64,000 bases of DNA from Mucor racemosus (lineage: Eukaryota > Mucoromycota > Mucoromycetes > Mucorales > Mucoraceae), in contig JAPEHQ010000004.1 of NCBI GenBank assembly GCA_027405735.1, positions 1,116,001 to 1,180,000 of the forward strand, read 5' to 3'. The notes beneath the pieces were generated by a model. It saw only the letters and a program-made list of their open reading frames with translations. It had not been told where the DNA came from and did no database searches. Each line of letters begins with the position of its first letter. Positions within the stretch are counted from its first letter, which is position 1. The position numbers and the translations under genes were made by a program. This document shows, piece after piece, positions 14,106 to 26,000 of this stretch.

Positions 14106-15071
14106 TTATTCTCTGTATAGTTCTTCTTGTATCTTTTTGGATTGTTCCAAAACTTCTTCGGTTGAAAGATTTCTGCTTTCTGCGAGACGGTAAAGGATAT
14201 CTAATCTTGCATTCAACTTGTCCTTTAAAGTATTCTTCTTGACCAATTGGTTGATATAATACTTTATGGCCTCTTTAGAATCATTGGTAGATTTTTTTAA
14301 TTGATCACGGACGAGACCAAGAGCTTCACTCTGTTGAGTAGCGTTTCCTCTTACATCGCTCGTGGATTCATCACTATCAGTATCGCTTTCAACTCTGATA
14401 ATACGAGGTCGTTTAGTATCACTCCTTCTCGATTGATTTATATTTGGAAGGGAGATTTCACTTGAGTTCTTGCAAGGCGAATCGGTTTTGTTGTTTTGCA
14501 ATATAGCCTCAAACTCCTGGAATCTACCCATAATGCTATTCAACCTATCTTTAAAATGCAATTAAAATTAGATATGTTACTCAACAATTATAGTTTGATT
14601 AAATTTACTTTCAGACTGCTCTCTTCCATTGCTATCTTCATCGTATGGAAGTGCTCCTTCCCCACTTTCATGTGCTATATTGTACGCCTCCTTGTAGCGT
14701 TTCAACATAGTCTGGAGATAGTAAGTCTTGCGTCTAGGGACCGTTCTTTTCACTATTCCCATCTCGATGAAGTGTTTCTCTGCCTTTTGCATGACATTCA
14801 GCAAGAGATTTCTTGTTCTCCTACCTGTCCTAGAGTTTTTACCACTTAAACAGCCCCGAAGATATTTGCCGCTGTCATCCAAAAGAAAGTCGGTAAGACG
14901 ATCCTTGGATGACTTGTTGTCTGTACTTTCAACATCAATTTCATCCCATGAATGCTTTTTCCCTGGCTGATTGGAAGCTTTAGATGCTGATGTATCGTCA
15001 ATCAAATTGGATGCTTCAGCAGTTGCAAAAACAGGTGTGTATGGTAAAATTTGAGTACTAAGGGGATGCAC
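14106..15071 (-). CDS. Unknown charged, possibly element-encoded protein (5' end unclear)
   Basis: Two minus-strand exons, 15071-14609 and 14548-14106, join in frame across a GTAAAT...TTTTAAAG intron to give about 301 residues. The 15071 boundary is only where the frame opens (a GTG). A nearby ATG upstream begins a basic, AT-hook-like stretch (RPRYKQNKKGKGR) that is one frame off, so there is either another intron or a frameshift. Seen: basic RRTRNLL and RRKTYYLQTMLKRYKEAYNI regions, an acidic Ser/Asp tract (ESDTDSDESTSD), and a coiled-coil-like C-terminus. I do not recognise the family. Its position between LTR-like repeats and beside R copy B suggests a mobile-element accessory gene, by inference only. 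Confidence 0.5.
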
Positions 15072-15344
15072 GGCCTTTTCCTTTTTTATTTTGTTTGTAT
15101 CTAGGTCTTACCATATTGTTTGAAATAATAATTAAAATTAAAATACAAAGAAATATTTCAAAACTCTTTATTTTATTACTCATGCTATTTAACATCAATT
15201 ATATCATGTAAAACTAATAAGTGAATCAACCAAACGGATCTACTACAGCAAAAATGGGGGTGTCAATATTTATTTATCTTTATTGGTCAGTTTTTTTTTT
15301 GTGAATCTACCGAAATTTGAAATTGACGCCCCCTATTAGATTTG

Positions 15345-17045
15345 AATTTTCAAATAAATTACAGTTTCAATTTTCAAAATCAGAGCATGATGCTTTCTTT
15401 CTATAACTAACCTCATATTAAACATTTTTAGAATATACTTTGGACACTATTAAACAGACATGAATTAGTCGCATTATGCTAGCTGTTCCTAAATTTATTT
15501 TATATCTCACGAAAGACTCAAAAACGCGTAAAATTTGCTAATTTTTCCTTGAAAACTGGGTCTCACTTTTCATCCCTGCTCTACTTTTTTTTTCGCTAAA
15601 TAACACTATGAAACAATTATATGCCAATGTACCTGAGATGATCAACTTTAATCCAAAAACAAGTATTCAGAAATATCCTATTTTTTGCAGTTGGTATTAA
15701 TTTTTCAGTGCTAATGTTTCAGATTTTTACGCGTATTTCACTGCTAAAGAATTGAAAACTTTGAGGCTTCATATCTCTAGAAAACATTAAGCTATACTAG
15801 CACTTTTTAATAATGAAACTTACTTGTTTTAAAATGCTCTATAACATATTTGAACATAAAAAAATTCTGAGCACTTTTATTGTTTTTCATTTTTTTGACA
15901 TTTCTATAGTAGGTTTCAAAATATTGGTTAAATTGCACAACATTTTTTTCACATTCATGTCATTAAGCTCGTTAAGCTCTCTCGGACCCAATTTAGATTT
16001 TTTCAAAATATTGATTTTTCGTGGAGATACCCTCAAAAATGTGTACAAAAAATATTTTCATTTCTAGCCTCCATTTTTCCCTTATATACCCTCATCCTAA
16101 ATTCTGAATCTGAAACAAAATTGGACAAAAATCTTGTTTTATCTACAAAAAATGCAGCTAGAAAAATTTACAATAGCTCTATCAATAGATAATGTTTTGG
16201 CGCATCATCTCAATTAGTTATATTTTAAATATGCTTATAAAAAGGGACATGTATCTTCAAAAAACCTTCCAAATTTCAATTTTATTTTACGCAAAATTTA
16301 ATTTAAAACATCTGTTTAAATTTTATTTTGATAGATGCAGAATTTAAAGCTGTACAAAAAACATTTAGTATGCTAGTTCAACTTATTTTGCAGTCCATGA
16401 GCCATTAAGCGATTTTGTGTTTTGAATCATTTTTTGGTCCTTTTCTTTTAATCGATTTTGGAACTCAGTTACCATAGGCTTAGGCTGTAATACGAACTAT
16501 TATTTTGATTATCTCGACGAAAAATCAATATTTTTAACTGAAACAAGAAATGCGAAGTAGCTTTGAGTTGTATCTATCTTGCGAATACAAAAAGTTAATA
16601 ATAACTCAATTTTGGTACTAATTTTTTTACAATCGATTTTAAGTCAATTTGTCAATGTTAGGCCACTACACCTTTATTTTCTTATAGACTCTTCTATTTT
16701 CGGATAGATATTAATAGCTCCTAGAATAAAAATACATCTTAGCTTCTTTGAATATTTGACGTAGCTCGACTCAAGATTGGGCGAAAACATTCGAAAACCA
16801 TCTGAAATCTACTTTTTGCAACCATAAAAAACCAAAAACAAAATCCTATTTCGACAAATTTCAACCTTAATAACTTCCAACTCTAAATGAGAGCCGTTAC
16901 GCATCTCTGACATGCGGATCTCAAAGGACAACTACCACAACAACCTACTGTTTGTCGGGAAAATTATCACCAAACTGCATCTCTTATATCTTTCTGCGTA
17001 CAGTGGGATTACATACTAAAAGGCCTCTTGGTAATTATAAAACAA
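15345..17045 (+). repeat. Dispersed repeat family R, copy B (longest intact copy)
   Basis: Shares the ordered blocks of copy A from about 15360 to 16570 and continues about 470 bp further, where it matches 45050-45400 (TTGACGTAGCTCGACTCAAG and AAACCATCTGAA). Copy B therefore shows that the full element is at least ~1.65 kb. Just upstream, at 15256-15338, GGGGGTGTCAAT and ATTGACGCCCCC form an imperfect inverted repeat around a T run, which may be part of the true left end. Confidence 0.8.
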
Positions 17046-17194
17046 CCTAATTTGCAAGTGTCACTTATAAAAGGTCACGTTGTTGTGTCGACCGCATCTG
17101 CCCGCCTTCTATAATGTTCGCAACTGCTGAATCCAAATAGGTATATTTGAAATAACATTGAAACTCTAAATTCAACACGTCCATAATAATGAAT

Positions 17195-17738
17195 TGTCGT
17201 ATATTTCCAGGTTTGATAAATAATAATACTTAAAAAAAGTATACAATTAAAGGGGAATGAGTAATGAACCAATTCTTTAACTTTATAATAAAAACAAGAT
17301 ATCGTTTATTTAAATATTAAAAGTATGGCCTTTTACTGTATATTGGTTTGACATTGAGATCCTGAGATGTAATTTAAGGCACTATTGAACTATTTGATCT
17401 GTTTGATAGTAATCTATGGATGGAAATGGATGAATCATAATTTAACCGTGCTTGCAAAGCTTATGAATTGCCTTGTTACAATGCTGGGCTAAACCTGCTT
17501 CTTGGATGTTAATTTGATAGCTACTTAATTGATTAACCGCTAGGATTAAATAATATGATGCCATAATTGATGCCCAAGCGTTCTTGGGGGTAATTACTGA
17601 ATTAAACTTTAATACGTTAGGAGTTTCCTATATCCGATATCAAGGCTTTTCACTTCAATACATGCCGTAGTCAATAGATTGTAAGGTATATTGGTACTGT
17701 GGAAGGTGATAAAGTATGGTGCTTGGTAGCATACAACA
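17195..17738. repeat. LTR-like direct repeat, right copy
   Basis: Direct-repeat partner of 13189-13732, ending in the same CATACAACA. The start is less certain than in the left copy (TTGTCG against TGTTGCG). Divergence between the copies implies an old event. Together they bracket 3.46 kb without pol genes, consistent with a non-autonomous or eroded LTR element, or with a segmental duplication. Confidence 0.55.
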
Positions 17739-18486
17739 GAAGAAAAGAACAAGTAGTTGATAGAACTTGTAAATCAATTCAAAATTCAATCATTCTGTTC
17801 TTTTTTGGCATTCAGCATGCAAAGTGTCGTTAAGGTATACTATGATTGAGAGTTATATGTAGATAACGATTATTTCCAATACAAATAAAATAAAGACTAC
17901 AAGTGATTATACCACGGAGAACGTAGGGTCTTTATTATTAAATTAAAAAAGGAAGCCAGGAGCCATCAGGTCCTGGATTCTAAAAGTATTCATACCATTT
18001 CAATTCCATTTGGATGTCAGGCTCAATATGGGATTGAAATGAGATTTAACATAAATAATAGGCAAAAATGAGCAATGATCTCCATTTCATCTGGTATTGA
18101 ATTAAAACAATTGCTTAATTTGGAGTTGACAATTCTTATCATTCATGACAAGATAGCATTCTTATAAGAAATATGTAGACTGGAACAGCATTCCCTATGA
18201 GGTATGGAACCACTACTAACAAATTTAGGTAATAGAAAATAACAACACTTGTAATAGGAATGAACATTGAAATTAGAATAGCTTGAAATGTATATATAAA
18301 GAGGACCTCAGGACAAAATAATAGAGTTGTTCTTCAGTTTATTCTTAAAGTCAATAAAAATTGCTATATTCTAGTTGACTTACTATCCTTTTTTCTTTTC
18401 TTTTCTTTTAATTAGCAATCATATCAGCTAATTCGCTTTTTTTCAACTATAAAAAGTTTTATTTTAATTCATTATTTATTATTAAC
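17739..18486. other. Noncoding region upstream of the gag-like relic
   Basis: AT-rich DNA containing TATATAAAG at about 18292-18300 followed by AATAAAAATTG near 18352 and a CT-rich tract, an arrangement like an LTR promoter and polyadenylation region. It may hold the decayed 5' LTR of the gag-like relic, but I could not set its ends or find a primer-binding site. Confidence 0.35.
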
Positions 18487-19650
18487 ATGTCATCAATCAA
18501 CGAACAAAATCAATTAATGGTGAATCCCATCATGGAGAGATCCATGAGCCAATTATCAAGCGATCATGGTGTCAATGATAATGATGCTGGTGAAGCTCTC
18601 AATTTGATGAAAACAAGAAGATTGAGAAAGGCTAAGGACATTATCAGCAAGATACATTTGAAAGCTGGTGATATTTATACTGTACATCAGAAGAAATGAA
18701 GGCGGCCGATAAGGCACAAGAAATGATGAATTGTTTTACTTCGCAAATAAACTCAATGATGAAGAAAGTAGAATCGACAAAATCGCGCACAATAAAGTTA
18801 AACGAGGTACCCAAGTTTCAACTAAAAGGTCTGGTGTGAACTACTGGCAGTCTTTCACACATCAAATTGAATTAGTAATGAATAACATGAATCTGGTGTG
18901 AGAACCAAGATTATGAAATATAGAAACTTAACTACAACAATTTAAAATCACAAACAACAATTATAGATAATTGTATAACCTGAATTAGTAATTGCTGATC
19001 CCTTTTTCCATCAGCTTTAAAACCAAGATCAAATTACTGCATTAGTAATTTGAATTAGACATTTAATATAAATACCACAACGATCCATCGAGTAGATGAA
19101 TCGTTGCTTTTACTTTATACCTTTAATAAACTTAGAAGAGTTATAATTGTATTTCCTATCGCTTTTTATAATTACGTTTTTGTAGCAAGGTCAATCAGTA
19201 CACTTTCCTGAAAACATAAGGTACTCCATCATTGAGCATTATTTTAGTGCATTCGAGAATGTGGTTCATGCATCCGGAAACCTAATCGAAGGTGTATGGA
19301 GCCAATATATACCGGTTTCAGTACCTTTCGAATATAAATCATGGGTAAAAAACGATCTACTTAGGTGTCAAAATTGGGATCAAGCTAAAGATCTGTTCAG
19401 AAAGCACTACGGCTCTTCAATAAATACTGAGGAATTAATAGTAAGCTATTTAGAATGAAAATAAAGAATAATGATACACTACAAGATAACACCAACCAAT
19501 TCATCACGAACCTACAAAATGCTGGATGTTCATTAAAAAGCATTTTACTGGCCAAGTTCTTTAGATTCACACAAAGTACATTCTCACAGCACCATCATTG
19601 TATCTGTTAAAGGAGCATCAAATCACTACGGTTTCATAAAGAAAGGAACA
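18487..19650 (+). pseudogene. Broken retrotransposon gag-like gene
   Basis: Starts with an ATG after a TA-rich leader and reads 70 codons, then the frame shifts near 18695. The next frame continues protein-like to about 18826, where a 356-bp solo LTR interrupts it. The same frame resumes after the LTR and reaches a stop at 19456-19458, and gag-like coding continues out of frame to about 19640. The portion after the LTR (a Trp-rich capsid-like region, WSQYIPVS, KSWVKNDLL, WDQAKDLFRKHYG) resembles Ty3/gypsy Gag capsid domains. No protease, reverse transcriptase or integrase follows. A dead, non-autonomous fragment. Confidence 0.6.
18832..19187 (+). mobile_element. Solo LTR inserted in the gag-like relic
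   Basis: A 356-bp sequence starting TGGTGTGAAC and ending TTGTAGCA (TG...CA), flanked by a perfect 5-bp duplication AGGTC (18827-18831 and 19188-19192). It contains TATAAATA at 19067-19074 and AATAAA at 19125-19130, in the spacing expected for an LTR U3/R. The gag-like frame is continuous if the LTR and one AGGTC are ignored. A solo LTR is what remains after recombination between the two LTRs of a full element. Confidence 0.85.
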
Positions 19651-19820
19651 CTACTGTTTAGGACATAGACTAGACTGGGTACATGCATTACTAGTAGAAG
19701 TGCTCAAAGGGTTATTTAGACATGATTCTTAGCAAAAAATGATGAGTATGATGGGGTGATAATGATGTATTGCAATTGTATTTCATTTAGTTATGTTACA
19801 TTTAGTCTATGATGAAATGG

Positions 19821-20217
19821 TGTAGCCTGAGACCCTGAAGTTGAGCCAATCATGAATTCGTTCCTGGGAATGGAATTCAGCTATTCCATTTGTATAAACA
19901 TTCACTGTCTGAAGTTAATCAAGCATGAATATTCTATATACTTAACTTGGTCGTATCCTACTAAACTTGTTCTTGCCAATCTATTATATCATCATGTTGT
20001 AATCAACTAGTTCCTCAAGATTATGAAATCATTCTTTCATACATTCTATATTGTAGATTTTATATCCGCGCTTCCAACACATATAAGCACCCTAAATCCT
20101 GGTGTCTTTCGAGACGGATACATTATCTTTTTTTACTTTACAACAATATACTCAATAAATATATCTAGTTTTAACTTTATTTTTTAGTTATTCCTTGTGT
20201 AATATTAAACAACTACA
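19821..20217 (+). repeat. LTR-like sequence
   Basis: Begins TGTAG and ends CTACA (5-bp inverted ends), with ATATAAGC at 20081-20088 and AATAAA at 20154-20159, matching the internal order of an LTR. The flanking five bases (AATGG and TCACC) do not match, so it is not a clean solo insertion. It may be the 3' LTR of the gag-like relic or an old truncated copy. Confidence 0.35.
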
Positions 20218-20344
20218 TCACCATCAATCAAAAATGATTCCCAAAAAAAGTCGATGGAGCCCGCCAGTCTCCTTCAAATGTCTTTTTTTGTCGGAATAAA
20301 GTCATGAACAATGTCTTCTGATGAAAAATTCCAAAGGTATGGGA

Positions 20345-21610
20345 CAGATTACATTATATTTTTGTATTCACAAGATACTGTAGATCTAACTGGTGAAAGC
20401 TACTATGCATTTTTTGTTTCAGTGAAAATTATTGATTTTTCGTCGAGATAATCAAAATAATAGTTCGTATTACAGCCTAAGTCTATGGTAACTGAGTTCC
20501 AAAATCGATTAAAAAAAGAAAAGGACCGAAAAATGATTCAAAACACAAAATCGCTTAATGGCTCATGGACTGCAAAATAAGTTGAACTAGCATACTAAAT
20601 GTTTTTTGTACAGCTTTAAATTCTGCATCTATCAAAATAAAATTTAAACAGATGTTTTAAATTAAATGTTGTGTAAAATACAATTGAAATTTGGAAGGTT
20701 TTTTGAAGATACATGTCCCTTTTTATAAGCATATTTAAAATATAACTAATTGAGATGATGCGCCAAAACATTATCTATCGATCGAGCTATTGTACAATCT
20801 TTTATCTGCATTTTTCGTAGAGAAAACTACATTTTTGCCCAAATTTTTTTCTGTTTCAGAATTTGGGATGAGGGTATACAAGGGGAAAATGGACGCCAGA
20901 AATGGAGGCATCTTTTTGTACACATTTTTGAGGATATCTCCACGAAAAATCAATATTTTGAAAAACTCTAAATTGGGTCCGAGAGTGCTTAACGAGCTTA
21001 ATGACATGAATGCAAAAAAAGTGTTGCTCAATTTAGCCAATATTTTGAAACCTACTATAGAAATATCCAAAAAAAATGGAAAAAAAATAAAGGTGCTCAA
21101 AATTTTTTATATTCAAATATGTTATAGAGCATTTCAAAACAAGTAAGTTTCATTATTAGAAAGTGTTAGTATAGCTTAATGGTTTCTAGAGATATGAAGC
21201 CTCAAAGGTTTCAATCCTTTAGCAGTGAAATACGCGTAAAAATCTGAAACATTAGCACTGAAAAATTAATACCAACTGCAAAAAATAGGATATTTCTGAA
21301 TACTTGTTTTTGGATTAAAGTTGATCATCTCAGGTACATTGGCATATAATTTTTTCATGGTGTTATTTAGTGAAAAAAAAAGTAGAGCAGGGATGAAAAA
21401 TGACACCCAGTTTTCAAGGAAAAAACAGTGAATTTTACGCGTTTTTGAGTCTTTCGTGAGGTATAAAATAAATTTAGGAATAGGTAGAATAATGCGACCA
21501 ATTCATATCGACTTAGCAGTGTCTAAAGGTATATCCCTGAAAGTATATAGCATGAGGCTAGTTATTGGAAAAGAGGGCATGCTCTGATTTTGAAGATTAG
21601 ACACTTTAAA
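20345..21610 (-). repeat. Dispersed repeat family R, copy C
   Basis: The only inverted copy in the window. Reading the minus strand gives the same block order as copy A, from CAAAATCAGAGCATGC near 21590 to GACGAAAAATCAATAATTTT near 20435, then a short shared tail. A 118-codon plus-strand and a 109-codon minus-strand frame overlap here. They are the antisense pair seen in the other copies and are not called as genes. Confidence 0.85.
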
Positions 21611-22042
21611 AATTGCTAATTTTCCTGAAGTATAATATACTCATTCGCAATAACCCTACAATACAAATTATTCAGAGGAAATCTGTATATATGTCACTTA
21701 TAAGCATCACAATTTGCCTTTCATTCTCTTTAAAATGATATAATCGCAGTATTTTGTATGGGAAACAAGATAAACTCTGCATCACTAAATATAATAAAAT
21801 GTAAAACCAATAATAAAAATGTGATTAAAACACATTAATAATGTACAGTTTGAAAACTCATTATGATGTTATGAATATGCAAAATACTAACATCTCGGCT
21901 TATTATTGGCCTCCGAAGACAGACATGATGGCGTACAAATGATGAATATATTTGTAAGCAAAACTTTTTATATTTATTATTTTATTTTTTTCTGTATATG
22001 ATTCTTTCTCGATTAAATCAAACACGTTCTTATTTTACCAGC
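21611..22042. other. Intergenic / glyoxalase II promoter region
   Basis: AT-rich sequence without coding frames or recognised elements. The last part is the promoter and 5' leader of the glyoxalase II gene. Confidence 0.45.
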
Positions 22043-22976
22043 ATGATTATTAAACCCGTTCAATGTCTCCAGGACAAGTAAGTTTTTGGGCACAATATAT
22101 GTCAAATAGAAAGAATGGCCATTTCTTAATGCGTATTTTCCTCTAGTTACTCTTATATTTTGTTGGACCAAAAATCCAAGCAAGGTAATATAGTATATTG
22201 GAATAATCATGATATATTGCTTATACCGATCATTTTGAATAGCTGCTGCTGTTGACCCTGTTGAACCCGATAATGTTTTAAAGGCCTTAGAAGATTACTC
22301 AGATTACAAGTTGTCCATGTAACCATGAAAAAAGACCATATATAAACAATTAACTGAAATCCAATTATTTAGGATCCTCACTACTCATCACCATAGGGAT
22401 CACGCTGGTGGAAACTCTAAACTGTTAAAGAAATTCCCTGTAACATGTTATGGTGGTTCAAATCAAGTAAGTGGCGTTAGCCATATCATCAAGGACAATG
22501 AAACTATTCAATTTGGTGATTTGACTATCAAAGCACTTTCTACAACTGGTCATACAATGGATCACATTTGTTATTATATTGAAAATGAGCAAGATCGTGC
22601 TGTATTTACAGGTGATTGTTTATTCTCAAGTGGATGTGGTAGATTTTTTGAAGGAACTCCAGCTGACATGTGGAAGGCATTATCTAAATTATTACAACTT
22701 CCTGATGATACCAAGGTTTATTTTGGTCATGAATATACTATCAGTAATCTCAAGTTTGCTCAACATGTGGAACAAGACAATCAAGATATTAAAGACAAAT
22801 TGAAATGGGCTCAAGAAGTTGGATGTACTACACCCTCTAGTATTGCCAATGAAAAATTGACAAACCCTTTTATGAGAGTTAATTTACCTCAAGTTGCTAA
22901 ATTAATTACTGATGATGATGGTGCATCTGTTATAGATGTATTAGGAAAACTTCGTAAAATGAAGGATAATTTTTAG
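22043..22976 (+). CDS. GLO2: Hydroxyacylglutathione hydrolase (glyoxalase II)
   Basis: Exons 22043-22077, 22147-22184, 22243-22318, 22373-22976 give 250 residues, the usual length of cytosolic glyoxalase II. Seen: N-terminal MIIKPVQCLQDNYSYILLD, typical of the family; the metallo-beta-lactamase motif THHHRDH at 54-60; a second His in TTGHTMDH; the Asp in FTGDCLFSSGCGRFFEG; and YFGHEYT. The C-terminal substrate-binding domain ends NPFMRV. No mitochondrial targeting extension is visible, so it is probably cytosolic. Reaction: S-D-lactoylglutathione to D-lactate and glutathione, the second step of methylglyoxal detoxification. Two very short 5' exons were placed by frame and family match. The stop lies 28 bp from the stop of the convergent GAR-domain gene. 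Confidence 0.95.
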
Positions 22977-23004
22977 TTTATTAATAATAAAGTATACATG
23001 TAAT

Positions 23005-26000
23005 TTATTTTGATGATGATGATGATGCTGTTGTAGTTGCTGGGGCTGCTACTTTTTTCTCCTTTCTTCTAGCTATGCGTCTTTTGGTATAGTCATTCAT
23101 ATGATTATTCATGCTTCCACCACTTGTATTTGTTGTACTACTACTGCTACTAGTATGCATAAAATTATTTGAAGCTTTTCTCATTTGAACTTGTAACTGA
23201 TTTCCATGAGAATCAACAGCAATAAATTTATCGCCTTCTTTATAACCACTTGTGGATGCTGAATGACTAGGAGATCCAGTAACACCACCACTAGGACGAT
23301 GATGGTGTTGTTGTTGTCTGTGTGTCTCAATAAAGCCTTCTTGAATTGTAGGTGATTTAGGCTCTTCTTCTTCAAGTATAACTGCATTTTTCTTCTTGTG
23401 TCTTGGTATAAAATCGCCTTCTAATAGAGCATGATCTCTCAAGAATTGTGATAATTCTGTCCAACCACCTCCAACACGCACCATAACCATTTTGCTTTTA
23501 AGCACTCGACAATAAGCCAATTTGGGATTCAAATTACCAAACCAATATCTCCCTACTTCTCCAGGAACCATCTTAACTTTAACTCGATAAGGTGTCTCAT
23601 TTACAATACGACCAATCTCAATATCCAAATCGTTATCAGGATCTGCAACATAACTATTAAGTGGAGGTTTCTTAACTGTAGTAGTTGTTCTAGGTTTCAA
23701 ATGCGTAGCTGATTTGGAAGGTTGATGAGGTGGAGGAGCTAAAAATCTGGATGGCAATCTTGTTGTACTTGTAGTACGAGTTGATGAGGTTGAAGAGGAA
23801 GTACTGCTTGCTGTAGGTGATAATCTCTGTCTAGATACATCGGCTCTATCACGCAACAATGAAGATGCTTTTCTAGTTGGTAATGACGATTTTCTAATTC
23901 TTGCATGCTGATCTTTACTATCTTGTGAAGTATCAATAGTACGACTAAGTTCAATCTTGCGAGTTTTGAATTGCTTTTTGATGCTCATCCATTTACGATC
24001 CATGTCTTGTAATTGTTGATGTACGGCTTCACCTCCTTTAACGGATAATTTAGTAACAGCCTTTGCTTGCTCTTGAGCCAAAGTCAAACTTGGTACAATT
24101 TTACGTTCATAATATTTGAAACGAGCGTCCAATTCAATGAGTTTAGCTTGCAAATCAGTACGACTTAATGTACCAATAAGTGAATGATGTGGTGCTGATT
24201 GACTCACAGCTTCCTCTAACGAGCTTTGCAAAATTTCAATATCATCTGCTGTAGTCAAAAAGGTGCCAATTGCCATACATTTGTTTAAAGTAGCATATTT
24301 TACAGTGAATGTACCTTGTAAACTTTTAACAGAATCCTTGAGCTCGAGATGTTGCCTTGTAAATGTAATATCTGCATCAAATTCTGTCATAAGAGTGTTC
24401 AGCTCATTTAATTCTTGTTTAATTTGAGGTAACATTTCTGACTCTGTCGCCTTCAAATGCTTTTCAATATCTTGAACCTCTCCTTGACGAGGTAAAGATG
24501 TTAATGGTGGTATATTTTCTATACTGGTGTCTTCTTTTACTACAGTAGAAGCATCTTCTTCCACTTCTTCCACTTCTTCCCTTTCTTCTTCTTCTTCCTT
24601 TCCTTCATCTGCTACTTGAGTCCTGTCATCGTCATCTTCCTCAATAATACCATCCTCTGTACTGATATCATAATCATACAAACGAGTTCTATCAAGATAA
24701 TCCCTAGTTTCACCAACCAATGCCATCAGATGCTTCATTTTACGAGCTACACCAACACCTCTGGTAGTTTTCTCAATTTCACTTTCCATCTGTTTCAATT
24801 CAGTTTGAGTCTTTTGCCATTGACTTTTGATATCTCCAGTAATTGGTTTAACAATATCATCTACCATTTGATGCACAATATCTTGATTGCATTTAACAGA
24901 TTCCACTTCCTCTGATAAATCTAAAAATGATTGCATAACCTTCTGGAAATCACTCATTTTTTGAGTTAAACTGGCCAAATCCAAAGCAGTAGATTCATCT
25001 TGATCCTCTAAATTAGAGATAGCGGTTTGACAATTTTCAAGCCATGATCTGATATTCTCTGCACTTTTGCTATGACCTAATATACGACGCATCACATCGT
25101 TAACTTGAGCTGTATCAGTCAATTCAGCATTCAGATCAGACATTGCCTCCTTCAAGTCTTGCTGTATCTTGCTGTTATCAACATTATATTTCTTGGAAAT
25201 ATTTTCAATACGAGATTCCAAACCAACTAGCTGGTGTTTAAAAGCTTGTTGAGTTGCTTCTCTTGTTGTATATGTTGCAGACACTTCTTTGTACAAAGAT
25301 TCTAATGCAGTTGCATCAGGAATGCTGTCAGAAATACTTTCAGATTTAATAGCCTCGACTTCTTCAGTGATTTGGTTACAGAATGATGCCACCAATTGCT
25401 CACAATCAATAACATCAACATGTTGTTGGGCCAAGGTCCTCTTTTCAGACAATAATAAAGAAGCAGCATCTATTTTTTCAATTAAATCATCATACATTTC
25501 CTTGAATCTAGCCATGTTATCATCCTCTTGTGGTAAAGAAGTAGCAATATCAAGACATGCAGTGGTTCGGTGTCTCAGCAAAGTTAACAACGACGCATCT
25601 TGATCCAAGAAAGTAGGCACGACATCAGATAATTCAAAATGATCTAAACGGCTCAATACACCTTCCAATGCCTCATCCTTAATTTCAATCAATTTGTTGT
25701 GTAATTCCTGCCATTGAAGTAAAGACTTGATACTCTTTTGATGATAATTAGCCAAATCTTGTTTGATTTGCTTCCATTGTTTCTCAAGTTGTAATTGACG
25801 ATCATCAATCTCTTGTAAATCATTCACCTTATTCAGTTGCAAGAAACGATAGAAAGAACGTTGCTCATCATACTTTTCTTGATCCAACATTTGACAGCAT
25901 GAACTATATTCAGCGTTGACATCTTGAAGCAATGCCTTGTCTTTTTCTACATCACCTTGCATTACAGCAGGTTTTTGCTCCAGTGTATCCAAGGCTTCTT

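Noticed and set aside
20790..21146. 118-codon plus-strand frame in R copy C
   Set aside because: It lies antisense to a 109-codon frame in the same repeat, recurs in other R copies, and is stopped in copy A. Treated as repeat sequence, not a gene.
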